DNA of 64,000 bases from assembly GCF_003672135.1 (NCBI RefSeq), contig NC_039513.1, positions 2,542,833-2,606,832 of the forward strand, in the 5' to 3' direction. Below the pieces are notes generated by a model, which was not told the origin of the DNA, ran no database searches, and was given only the letters and a program-made list of their open reading frames with translations. Shown piece after piece: positions 25,799 through 38,000 of the stretch. A program made the translations under genes and the position numbers. How positions within the stretch are numbered: position 1 is the stretch's first letter; each line of letters starts with the position of its first letter. The DNA is from Ooceraea biroi. Taxonomy: Eukaryota > Arthropoda > Insecta > Hymenoptera > Formicidae.

Positions 25799-26100
25799 AG
25801 CAACATCATCGACGACGACGACGATGACGTTGCACCACATCGACGACGACGACAACGATGACGATGACGTTGCACCACATCAACGACGACGACGACGACG
25901 ACGATGACGTTGCACCACGTCGATGACGACGACGACGACGACGACGATGACGTTGATGTGGTGCAACGTCGTCGTCGTTGACGTGGTGCAACGTCGTCGT
26001 TGTCGTCGACGTGGTGCAACGTCGTCATCGTTATCGACGTGGTGCAACGTCGTCGTCGTCGTCGTCGTTGTTGTCGCCGTCATCGACGTGATGCAACGTC
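25799..26100. repeat. Inverted minisatellite with (GAC)n/(GTC)n arms
   Basis: Three units containing GACGTTGCACCACATC followed by (GAC)n point one way (25,826-25,950). About five units containing the complement, GACGTGGTGCAACGTC followed by (GTC)n, point the other way (25,955-26,100). The pivot is near 25,952. Unit lengths vary with the number of GAC or GTC triplets. Translations as Asp/Arg/Val-rich repeats appear on both strands and are artefacts of the triplet. Confidence 0.9.
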
Positions 26101-26502
26101 ATATTAGTTAGTGAGAAAGGGATTGACTGCACCAATACCACGAATTTCATTGCATAACGTCGAGCGCTACCACATTCATTGCATAAAATTATAAAACTCA
26201 TAAAAATGATTTATGTGAAAGTAAAGTTATAATAAAAAATATTGTAAATCACATAGAGAAATTTTGTTAGCAAAACAGAAAAAAGTATAAAATATATAAA
26301 AATAATTTACATTATATAAAAATCAAAAGATTATTCTTAATAAAACTTATTACAAATTGCATCGGAACGATGTACGTGTTAGCATGCAAAATAATTGATA
26401 ATAAAACATATAAAAAGAAATTATGTAATACTAATTATATGTTCAAAAGAATGTAAAACTAAAATATAGTCAAATTTTTAAAATTTACAAAAAAGAGTGA
26501 GA

Positions 26503-27041
26503 TCCCTAAAAAACCTTTTTAAAAAAAGAAAAAATATATACGCCAAGTACATAAAAACTCCCAACTTGTTAAAACTCAAAACTAAATATGAAATCAATAA
26601 TTACCTAGCCAAGTATCTAGAAGCAGTTTGAGTATTTTACCTAAACGTTTTCCATGCATACTCTCTTATCGCATGACGACATTGAAGTACTTGGCGTGCC
26701 CGGAACGCAGTGGTCATGTATTCTTGTAAATTTGTACAATATCTTGATTTGTATTGTATCTTGTATCTTCATGATTTTCAATAATGACTCGCAAATGATT
26801 TTGTGTCTCTTATAGGTAGGACAGGACGTTTTAATGTGATTCGGGCACGCCAAGTACTTCAATGTCGTCATGCGATAAGAGAGTATGCATGGAAAACGTT
26901 TGGGTAAAATACTCAAACTGCTTCTAGATACTTGGCTAGTTAATTATTGATTTCATATTTAGTTTTGAGTTTTGACAAGTTGGGAGTTTTTATGTACTTG
27001 GCGTATATATTTTTTCTTTTTTAAAAAAGGTTTTTTAGGGA
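26503..27041. mobile_element. Fold-back MITE, copy 1 (539 bp)
   Basis: Two 200-bp arms (26,503-26,702 and 26,842-27,041) are near-perfect inverted repeats around a 139-bp spacer. The ends read TCCCTAAAAAACC. A second copy of exactly the same length is at 48,671-49,209. There is no coding capacity. No target duplication is evident at either copy, so the superfamily cannot be assigned. Confidence 0.85.
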
Positions 27042-30000
27042 TACATATATATAGGACTTTATAATGCCTCGATTCGAATATATTTCAGCAATATTCCAAC
27101 CGACGCGACGCTTCGTTTACCAATTATTTTTATCGAAAGTAACACTCATACAAAAACACATGAAACAACGAAAATAATGTAGAGCTGAACATTTCGAGGG
27201 CTCACCTAATCAATCGATTTCGGAAAAAAGGCAACTAAGAAACAACTAAAGACAAGCTTGCAATTTAACTAAATAACTAGCATTAGCTTACGCAGTATAT
27301 CCGACGCGATTTTCAATTTCAATTTTACGAGATGTATTTACCGACCGTTGTTTTTACCGTCGTTAAACTGGCGCGAAACACGCGAGTCACCGGATGGAAT
27401 ATTAAAAAATAAGTCGAACGCGCCGCGAGAGGGGGAAAACGTCACTTCCAGGTGGAGGCGGGCGTAAAACGCGTGCTACATCCGCGATGTTTGTGTATTT
27501 TTCATTCGTCGAATATGTACATAACAATCGGTACGTACAACGCTCCCGGATCTCCCTCGGTCCAACTAAATAATCCGCCGGTTCGTTACGTCGCGCGTCG
27601 CTGAGGGAGGAGCGTAAACAGAACAGCGACGGCGCAGCGACGGTGATGCTTAACGTTTTAAAAGTTAAATCGGGCCGTCGTTGTTCCCGCTCGCATCGCT
27701 CGCGTCGTGATCCGTTGGGTGTCCCAACGTCGTGCGACGCGATGTGGTGGCCAAACGACCGCGTAAAATTCAATATCTGGCCGAGCCGCGCCAAACACGC
27801 GCGGCTCGAATTGAACGAACGCCACGTCGTTTTTCGATGCATTGCAAATGCGACCATGAATCTGTTAAACTATTGGTAGAGGTACAACGCGCGGCCGACG
27901 TGTCCACCGAGGCGCCCCGGGGATGGATGTGTGTAGACCGGAAAAAAGAGGCTGACGATTTCTCCCCTTTCCCTCTCTCCTATACTTTGTACTCCCCCGC
28001 TCCATTTCTTCAATCCGTCCTGGTGGTTGTTGCCCGCTCGGTTGTACACCACCCAGTAAATAAACAAGCGCGAGAGTGAGCGCACCGTCCGCGCCACGAT
28101 TAAAAACCCGTACCCCCGTAGGGTGAGCGGTTCGCGTCAGCCTCGCGGAATTGACGTAAATCGTTAGTAAGGCGGGAAATCGCACGGCGAGCAAGGTGTC
28201 GGGCTTCTGACGAGGGCGAGCGGCGGGAACGGCGAAAAATACAGAGAAAAATGGGGAAAAAGAAGCGCACGCTCTCTCGCCGGACCGCGCCGCTTTGCGC
28301 CGGGACGTCGGAACTCGCTCGTTCACGCCCGTTCGTCGACTGGGGAAAGCCTTTTAATTTTCGGAGACCCGACTATTTTCCATATACTGCAGACGCGACG
28401 GAATATACCCTCGCGCCAGAAAATAAAACTGTCTACCTGCCCTTCCCTCTGTATAAATCCATCACTAAAATATTTCATTCTCTTTCGTTTTGTCGTCTCT
28501 TGGCGCGTCGGCTTAATTCTTTAACTGGTCTCAACGTTATGCGGACGAGGGCACAAACGCCGAGGCACAATTGAATCATGGGGAGACCAATTTCCACGGA
28601 ATTTCGCCGTGTTTGCCGCGTATCCGCGAGAGATACAGCCTCCGCTTTGGGATACGCGGACTTGGAGGCGCAGCGCGGACGAAGTATCGCACTTTTACGG
28701 GCACGCTCGGGCCAAGTCGTGCCACGTTAATTGCTTTCGAAATTACGGGGGCGTCGCGTTGCAGCGGCTGTGCAGTTGTTTGAAGTCTACGCCCGCCCGC
28801 CGATCTTGCCCGAGCTTATACGCGGCCTCGCTTTGAACGGCGCACAAGCCGCGAGTTTCCCCGAGAATTAAGCGACGATTTATATCCGGGCGTTTGGTGG
28901 TAATCACTCTCCGCTAAAGAGGGATCGTGCGCGCGTTCCCGCGCGAATTAATCGCCGGCCGCTGTTTACAGTACTCGCGCGAAGCGCGGCAACTATACGG
29001 TAAACATTTGCCAACGCCTTTGCCACGAAATAAAATCGCGTTCACGTATTTGGGAAAGTCTAGTAATATGTAATCCACATACATGTATTCTACTTATAAA
29101 TTGACAATAATATACTGAAAAGATCTGGAAAAGATTACAGCACTTAGCGATAATAATTATATCGGTGAATTTCATTTACTCTTGATTATTTCCAGATGCG
29201 GCTCGCTCAAGCAAATTGGGAACAGTTTGACACGATTAAAATCCCGATATTCGCACGATCGATAAAACATCCTCTTTTTCGCACCGAATTTCCCGTAGCG
29301 TCCCGGCTGACACGCAAAGCGCGTGTCGAGTATCGGATCGCGAGCGTTTTAAACATTTTCGCACGGCCCGTACTTTGATAAATTGCGATTGCGAATAGGC
29401 GCGCTGGCCACACACATCGAAGGAAGAAAAAAAATATCGCGCGCACGTGCGAATCAGATGGCGGCCGGACGGGGGATGCAATGCGGCGCGGCAGAGCGAG
29501 ATTTATTCCGGGACAATAAAGCGCGTTGCATCGGTAATTCGGTAGCGGGCGCACGGCCCCCAATCCTCCATCACGATGCCGGATCGATCACCCCCGTTCT
29601 CGCGCGTTCGCGAAAGAAAAGCGCGAGAAAAATTTTTCTCTCCCCCGACGGCGACAGATTGGCAGCTAATCCCGGCGAGCCGAGTGCGCCGCGCGGATAA
29701 AATGGAGCGCTCTCGCGATACGTAAGGGAAGGGTCGCGGCGGCGGCCCTTGGAAAACGCGCTCGGAGAATAGCGTAAAGAAAGCGCCGTCGCTGCGGGTT
29801 AGAACGTAAAAAAGTTAACTGGCGATGAGATTGCATTTTAATGTGAGCTGCGCGCATATCGGAAACAGATTTCCGTTTTTACCTGTCTCTTTGCTTCTCA
29901 TAGACCGCAATTTCCCCCATTCCGTATCCCCGCCGCAATATCATATCAATGGCTTTCCGCGGCCAGGTGTAGCTATAAGCTCGCGCCTTCAGTGGAGCGC

Positions 30001-30547
30001 GCGATTCCGATATTCAATTCCCGCGTTTCGTGGATTTTGCGGAGCAAAGGGAGAAAGAAAGAGGGAAAAAGAGAGCGGGGAGCGAGCTCCCCTTACGTAA
30101 CGGTGCATGCCGCCGCAATCGCTTGCATCCCGCCGCCCGGCGCGGGCGCGTTGTTCGACGAGGCGCTAGGAAAAACAAGTAGCAGTGGATTTAGAGCTCC
30201 GGAAGCCTAAAGAAAACAACTTTCGAGATCTTACGAGGTGTGCATGGTCGAAATAAGCTTTTTTTACGGTAAACATCTTGTTATTCAGCGTCATGCTATT
30301 ACTGAAAAATGTGTTTCGATAAAAATATGTTTAATAGTAATAATGAAAAGGGATGAAAGAATAAGACATGTATCACGAATTAAAGGAAGGAAAAACATGC
30401 AGTTATAAATTTCCAGAACGATTTGGAGTTTGGAGATGAGCTTACGGCTGTAATATAAATCAGCCACTGTATTCCTCCTGATGAAAGGAAGAAGATAAGC
30501 GTGAAGCGGACGTATACAACGAAGGATGGAGAAAACGTGAGCGTGGC

Positions 30548-30584
<37 letters not shown>

Positions 30585-31295
30585 AAACAAAGGGAGAACG
30601 CGTTAGAAGTTTGCCTCATTTCCGCGATATCTTCCTTTTTATCTTTTCTCGAGGACCTTGGGCGCTATTTTTGCGGCGATTGTTGCACGCGACGTGCTCT
30701 CGTTACTTTAGTTCGCGCTTTCCTCTCTTTCTGTTATCCGGTGTTTGGCGGGTGAGTACACGAGTGGTCGGCGAGTTCGCAGTTCGCAACCGGGACACAG
30801 GATGGAACCGAAAAAGATACAAGGCAGAAACATTCGCGATGAAAAGTCCGTCGTGAGCCATATTTCGCGTGCCCAGCAAATAGATTTCGCCCGCATTACG
30901 ATGGTGCGCGTCGCCGGCGCAGCAGTCGGACTCCGGTCCGCATTATCTCGCGCGATATAAAACGCGCCGAGCAAATCTCATAATGCAGTACCGCGCCATT
31001 CGCGGCCTCAGGATGGCAGGTTTGTGCCCTCGCAGCATCCCCGATCCGACCGCAACGGGATTACTGTATCCGTCTACTATGTATCCGACCTGCTTTCCTT
31101 TTTACAACCGTTACTCTGGCTTTGTATCGCGTTTTGTAAAATCATTTAGTATTTTGTACGACTTAATCTGCGTTTCCAAAATAATGTTTAATTATGCGAA
31201 TTATTATTTTCGAACGGTGTTTCCAGCTGTTTACAAAAAGAAATTTCTATTTTCTATGGAAACAATGCTTGTATATGTACGAATATGATTGTTAA
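27042..31295. other. CpG-rich non-coding stretch, no gene supported
   Basis: From about 27.4 to 30.2 kb the sequence is GC- and CpG-rich, and open frames are frequent simply because AT-rich stop codons are scarce. None shows a domain, and overlapping frames on both strands are equally open. The stretch could contain promoter or first-exon sequence of a neighbouring gene, but I see no supporting motif. Confidence 0.5.
30549..30581. repeat. (GA)n microsatellite
   Basis: A GA run of about 33 bases. Confidence 0.95.
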
Positions 31296-32960
31296 GAAAT
31301 GAGATTGTTAAGATTGTTAAACCCTTACGGAAATTTATTATAGTGAATTAGTGATTAATTATTTAATTTGAGTTCAATTATTGTGTACATTAATTTCTAG
31401 TGATTCAATTACTGAACTTTTAATGATCACAAGTATTTCATATTTCAAGGTTCCAGTAATTAAATACCCTTAATATTTAATATTAATATTGAAATATTGA
31501 GATATAATACTGCATTACTGATGAAATACTTATGTGAAGCACTGCTGAGAGAATTCAATTACTGAGGTGAAGCACTGGTATTAATGTTTTATTGCTTAGC
31601 TCAGTACATCCATTATTGCTGAAACCTTTTGTGTGTATTCTTCAAAATTGTATTGCCTTTTCAGAAATTTGACTTAAAGCAATTTAACTTTTTAGCAATG
31701 AAAGCTACGATAATGGGATGGAATGGATTTAAATACAAACGCCGTTCTACTTATGATTTAAATAAAGCAAAGTAAATGATGTGTATAATTTAATAATATA
31801 AATATAGTATAAAATCAATGAAGAACGACACGTATTATATTTCTACAAAGCATCTGTCATTATTGGCTCTTAATAATAGAAATTTACATTATCAAAATAT
31901 AAAGTAAATATAAAATATAAAGTAACACCAAAATATGAAGAACAAAGAGAAACCAAGCACTTGGTAAAATTAAAACTGCTATAAAAAGCAAATTAAACAA
32001 TAAAGCAATTAAACGGAAGGCAAAATAAAACAGCAAAAGACAGTGGTTTCACAACCGCCACAGGCATAGTAACTTTTCTCTGCTGAACCGCATAAGAACT
32101 ACATGTAAAACTACAGGTAGTAAACTACATTAAATAACTACATCTAAAATATTACATTAAATATTAAAACTGTTTTCTTTACGTAATATTAAAAACTTGA
32201 TTTAAATAACAGATTTTATTTTCCACTTAAATCTATTTACTCATTATCTAGCTAATTTATAGTAATATTGACAAATTACTGGCAAACATAAAGCACAATA
32301 AATAAATAAATACTGAAAAAAGCATTAACAGCGTATTAACATTAGTATTGCAGTGTTTCTTTCAATAATTAATTACAGCAATAATTTATTTATCAATAAC
32401 TCTATGCTTCTGCGCGATCGAGAGATGAGTGTAGCCGATTATATCACAAATCATGGCGGTAATTTGCTTATATTTATTATTGTTACTTGATTTATCGAAA
32501 TGATTAACTTTTGTTGCTCAAACAGGACAGTGAGAAAAATGGTCATTTCTTGAACATTGAAAACCATGACTATAAAACAAGCTCGCACACCTATCAGAGC
32601 CTCTTTTCATTATCGAGTGCTCGTAAATATTTATCACGCAATAATCTCTACATTAATCAATCTTTTCGTTATTTTTATCTTAAATTAGTTGTTCGTGCAA
32701 TTATGTATATTGTTTTCTTTATCTATTCTTTACATAGTGTTCACATATAGTGTTATAATAAATTATCCAGTATTGAGAGAATCTGTCTTCTTGTGCTTGG
32801 CCTTAATTGGTGCGCCGAAAAACTCAATATTTCAGCAATACTAATGATTTTATTCAGTATTTTAATTAATGATTGGAAGTACTAGCTAAAAAATTACTGA
32901 AATACTGCCAGTATTTACTGTAATCACTGTATTTTTTCTAATGATTCGCAATATTATTAT
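31296..32960. repeat. AT-rich island with recurring ATTACTGA/CAGTATT words
   Basis: ATTACTGA, AATACTG, CAGTATT and close variants occur repeatedly at about 31,405-31,620 and again at 32,306-32,350 and 32,771-32,935, in both orientations, with few in the middle. Such clustering at two ends is typical of subterminal repeats in non-autonomous DNA transposons. I could not define terminal repeats or a target duplication, and no coding frame was found. Confidence 0.35.
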
Positions 32961-35036
32961 AAATTGTCATAGGGAAATGGAATGGAAAAAATATCACTGT
33001 TTTTTATATACCCGTGTTTTTGTTTACGCAATCGTTTTATAACAAAAACGAACGAGAAAATACGAATCCAAGTCTCGCAAAGTATCCGCACTTATTTGAG
33101 CAGCAAGCGTCGGCAAGGATATGGCTGAGATGAAGAAAAGGCTTCGACGTAGTTCACTCGACTTTTAACACCGGCTCGAAGGTCGTTATCGCGGAAAACG
33201 AGGAGAATTGAAGAAACCGTTGAAGGACCGGAGAGGACCATTGGACTCTCTCGCGGGATACAGCGTTTCCGCTTTCCCGTTCAGGGCTGCATATTCTTTG
33301 TGTATACCAGCAACTTTGACGACCGCCTATATACCGTACGAAACGGAACTGGGTCGTATCTTACGCTCAGCATCACGCTTTTAAAAGTCGCGTATTGGTC
33401 CAGCGACGTACAATGCATCTCACGACGACCGAGAAAAGACGCGACATTGTTACATACGAAACAGAAACTTCTTTGTCGCACGTTTTTAGTAATTACGGAA
33501 CTAATATTGAAATCTTTTGAACGTCGCGTGAAATATTACACTCGCGAATCTGGACACTTTTTAATTATCTGATGAGATACGAAATATATTTTAAATAATT
33601 GAAATTAATTCGTCACTTGCGTAATAAGATTAATTTAGAGTGAGAGTGACCGTTTGACTTTTTTATTATTTAAAACGGCGTTTCACGTGTATTTATGTTT
33701 AATATATTAAATTTTTGTATTCATTGTTTTAATTTCATGATATTTTATGTGACACGCAAAGGATACGTATAAAGTCTAATGAATCCGAGTTATAATTCTC
33801 GGAGACTTTTAGCTATATAAGCGTTCGCCGTTAATGCGAAGATGTACAAACAGCGTGTTAAGGTAAAGTTCCTCCTTCACACACCGCTATCTTGGCTACT
33901 GAAGCGTGCTCGTAAACAGTTTCTTCTTACCTTATCTACACATCTAACCGAAGCACCTGTTTAACTAACAAGTCGGGCCACTAGCTCGAGAGATGCTGGC
34001 TCCAAGAGCCACTTATCTTTCAGTCTTGGTTTCGTAGCGAGATCTTTCTGACGCCAGATACTCAGTGTGACAACAGTGACGAGTTATAAGAATATCATTA
34101 CGTCTAAACTGATCTTAATGCTTCTATGAGAAGCATTTCAACAATCTATCAATTTCTTTTTACTATCTACGAATTACATTAAAGTACAATTTGCTTAGAA
34201 GTAGAAAAGCAAATTAGAAAACTCAGCAGGAGGAATATTTGTCGACCAATGTAAACCTTAATTTAAAAAAATGATAATAAGTATTGTAAAGATCATAACA
34301 AACTCTGTAGAATTGTTTCCAACTTAAATATTGTTAACGTCTCGATATTGTAACATCTTGTCATTTCATTTAATTTTCCTTTAATCCTGGTACGCTTTGC
34401 GTGACATATTTCATTTCTCAAGATGTCTGATATTTCTTGCGCTAGACTTTATCACAGAATCGATGTTTTATCTTCTATACGTTGACACGTGCAATATTTG
34501 CACGATCGTTAATTCGATATAAAAGTACGTTGGCACATCTGACAGACAATCGGAACATTCACACGCGATTTTCGTTGTCTACGAGGTTTTATAAAGTGTG
34601 TTGTCTATTAATAATACATTTACGGCGGCTAAGTGCGGCTAGGGTAGCAAAACGGGCAAACGGCGAAGGTGAAGAGAGGCGCTTATATGGCAGTCGCGGG
34701 AGGTCGATGGTGTCCCGCAATCCTCTTAGCGGTTCCCGACCGCCCTCCCGCGAAATGTCACCATTCAATACTGAAGGGGTAGCGCGCGCCTTACCATCGG
34801 AAATTACGAGGACTTTAACGGAAACGCGCCGGCGTTGCACAGCCACAGTCGTTTACGCGTGTGTATGGTGTTGTATGGTGCGTACATGCATTATATGTTC
34901 GTGGGCTTACGCTCATACTACGAACTGCATCAGTCGCAAATTGACAATCCATACACACTGGGTAAGGCGGGTAAACTCATTTGCTGCGGTCTCGGTCCCA
35001 TAACGAGTTGGATATTCTACCGTTGTCATTATCTTT

Positions 35037-35039
<3 letters not shown>

Positions 35040-35088
<49 letters not shown>
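35040..35088. repeat. (GA)n microsatellite
   Basis: A nearly pure GA run of about 49 bases, the longest uninterrupted one in the window. Confidence 0.95.
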
Positions 35089-35095
<7 letters not shown>

Positions 35096-38000
35096 GAAGC
35101 AGGATCATTGGATTGATTAATGATTATCTGAAGGCAGTATGTAACGATTGGTGCAAAATTCAGTAGTGCATAATTCATTGGTGCATAAGCAGTAGTAGTA
35201 GACCGAAAATCGGATTTATAGATGCACACGGTGAATCGTGGAGAAGGTACTTACACGTACACCACAGGATTTACACAGAAAATAAATAGACGTCTAAAAT
35301 ACTGTGAATTCAATTATAATTAGAAATAAAAGCAAAGACATAAATCCGCTATTGAAAATCGATCAACATTTTGCATCTCGCATTCAATATGCCTCGCAGG
35401 ATATTACTTACTGGCTAGAGATAATTGTGACAACATTGCGCGTATAATGCAAAATTATGAGATATTTAGAATACTGCCTTGTTAAATCCATTCCAGATTC
35501 ATAATAATGATCTAATGTGTAGCACGCAACAAATTGCCGTTTGCGTGTAAATGTTTAAAGATATTATCAAATTAATTAATCGATTACATTAATTATAACG
35601 CATAATTAAATTGTGCATCCGATCAATTAAATAATTCGATTATCATAAGCGAGGTAACAGTCCGTATAACGTTTAAACGTACTAACAGTCATATCGATAC
35701 GCGTTTTACACATATGGATTAGCGCAGACATTAAATAGAGAAATTAATGTAAACATTAATATTCATCGAGCAGAAATACGATATGTGCGTTTTCACAATA
35801 GTAAAATTTCCCGAGAATTTTTACGACAAACGTTTTACATGATATTTTAATTCGCCAAGAACGTTTGAACAGTCTACTCTTTTTCAATTCTTGATCATTT
35901 AAAAATGATTGACTTTCAATAAATTCAGAATCAATCTTTTTATAATCTCATAAAAGGAAGATCAATATTTATGTTTAATCAATTATTAAACGCGGTGACT
36001 GACTATATTAATATACTCATACGAGAGCACGTGTATGCGTATGTGATGGCTTTAATCATCGTAAAAGACGAAAGGTTGATTCGCGCCCTCATTGGATCGG
36101 CCCGATTAAATTGATCGAACCGTAAAGTCGTGGTCGATAAAATCGAACGCCTAACTGGCGTGAATTTTGGTTGGTATTTTGCGGCCGGTGGCAAAAGGGT
36201 TGGTGTACGCGGTGGCGAGAGATCGTACGAGATCGGAGGTGTCGGCAGCCGGAGCAGGACGCAAAGTGTCGGCCGCGGAGGGGGAGGGGTCCTGAAGCTC
36301 CGGGTCCGGCGGGGTGGAAGAGGTGACTATAAACCACGGAAGACAATAGCTGCTTCGGTAATAGAATAACGCGAGACCACGGCACGTCCGATAGCGATTC
36401 AATTAATGCCGTTATCCGGGAGGGAGGGGGGCAGGATCCTGCATGGCGCAGCTTTTGATCGCGGGTGCGTCCTCCGCGCACCCTCCTCCACCCCGCTCCC
36501 TGCTCCCATCGTCCCTTGCGACTATCCATTGAGCCAGGGCTTGTTGGATATTCGATCGGATAGATTGCCGTTGTTGTTCAATATCGTAGGCACCTAGCGA
36601 CAATAAAGGTTGCACTCGCTCTGCCTATCGGCACTCTCCTCGTCGTCCCTAGACCCCCGTTGCATCCATCCGTTCCCTCCCTTACGAGATCCAATCATTA
36701 TCCCATTGCGCGTCCATGTGTGCAAATCTGGATCGAGGCAATAAGTTTCCAGCTCGTGCATCGGTGACGACCGGCGAGAAAGTCCATTGACCAAACGTGG
36801 ATTTAAATTCACGTGACTGATTGGTGGAAAGAGAAAAAGGCAGATAGAGAGAGAGAGAGAGGAAATCGACAGGGTTGCTCTTTTGAAATGTATAGAGGCT
36901 TGTTTAGACTATCTGTCGAACGTTTTGCAAATTAAAGCTTGATTGCGCCACGATTAAATGTGGACAACGTGAGACTCTTTACTGCGGTAGTGTCAATTTG
37001 CAAAGGAAATCAAATAAAATAAATAGGATAAAAAATCAAACGCATGTCGAAAAGGTAAATGAAATAACATGGAAAGCAAATAGCGTTTAATTTGGCGTCA
37101 GTCAGTTGCAAAATCACTTTATTTTTCATTACTCAGATTTGCACTGTAAAACTGTCAATTTGAAAGAGATCAGAAAAACTGTAAGTTTGCGACGGTGTGC
37201 GATCTTATAAAATATATTAGCACTTGTAACAGTGTTTCGACCTCATTTTCGATGATTTGTAAGAAGTTGATTGTTCAACTTGGTGATTTTCGCAGGGTCG
37301 TTCTTGGTTCGAATTTTAGCATATCTGCAGCGTCCCGCTTAAATTATGGCAAGCGTACTCGATCTCGAATTACAGTTCATTTGGCCGATTTCCAATTACA
37401 ATCGAACTGATTACCGGTGGGACGAGCGGAGAAGGAGAGGCAACTAGCAAAAAGCGCTCGCAATATCCCGAGTTAGCAGCGCTCGTGCATCGTGCCCCGC
37501 GGATCGCCGCGGCGATTGCGGAATGTGGCCGCGTGTAAATGCGTAATGTACTTTATTATTGTTCGCATCGGTGATGTACGATACGCTTGGATTTCCACGA
37601 TTTTCACAATGTCCCGGCGGCTGCCAACTAATTTCGGTCGGTACACCGATTAACCGTACTCGCCTCGATTCCACGCCGATCGATTAAAGTGTTTCGCGGT
37701 CGGTTATATTTTGGAAACCGCCGCACCATATCAGCCGCGTAATCAAATTGAATTGGCTATTAACAAAGCGATACATCGCGGAGGAGAGAGGGAAAAAAAG
37801 AAAGTATGCGGGAAAGTGTTAAAACGTGTACGATAGCATTTTCCGTAGAGACGACCGATCCTTTTCTCTTTCGTTCGCGTAGGTTTTATTTCCGACTGCG
37901 ACTAATTGGCGCGCACACGGGCGCACCGCTCTCCGCAAAGCTCGATTTTCAGTCGGGGGAAACGAGAAATAAAATGAAAGCTCTGCGACTACTGTTGGAA

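Noticed and set aside
25799..26100. Regular repeats that could suggest a CRISPR array
   Set aside because: Spacers are variable triplet runs, the units invert in the middle and the DNA is eukaryotic.
25699..26111. Asp/Arg/Val-rich open frames on both strands
   Set aside because: They are translations of the (GAC)n/(GTC)n minisatellite.
26641..26916. 91-codon frame repeated at 48,796-49,095
   Set aside because: It is shared only because both lie in copies of the same MITE; it crosses arm, spacer and arm and has no coding character.
34482..35003. 173-codon open frame on the plus strand
   Set aside because: No recognisable domain; the opposite strand and another frame are open over the same bases.
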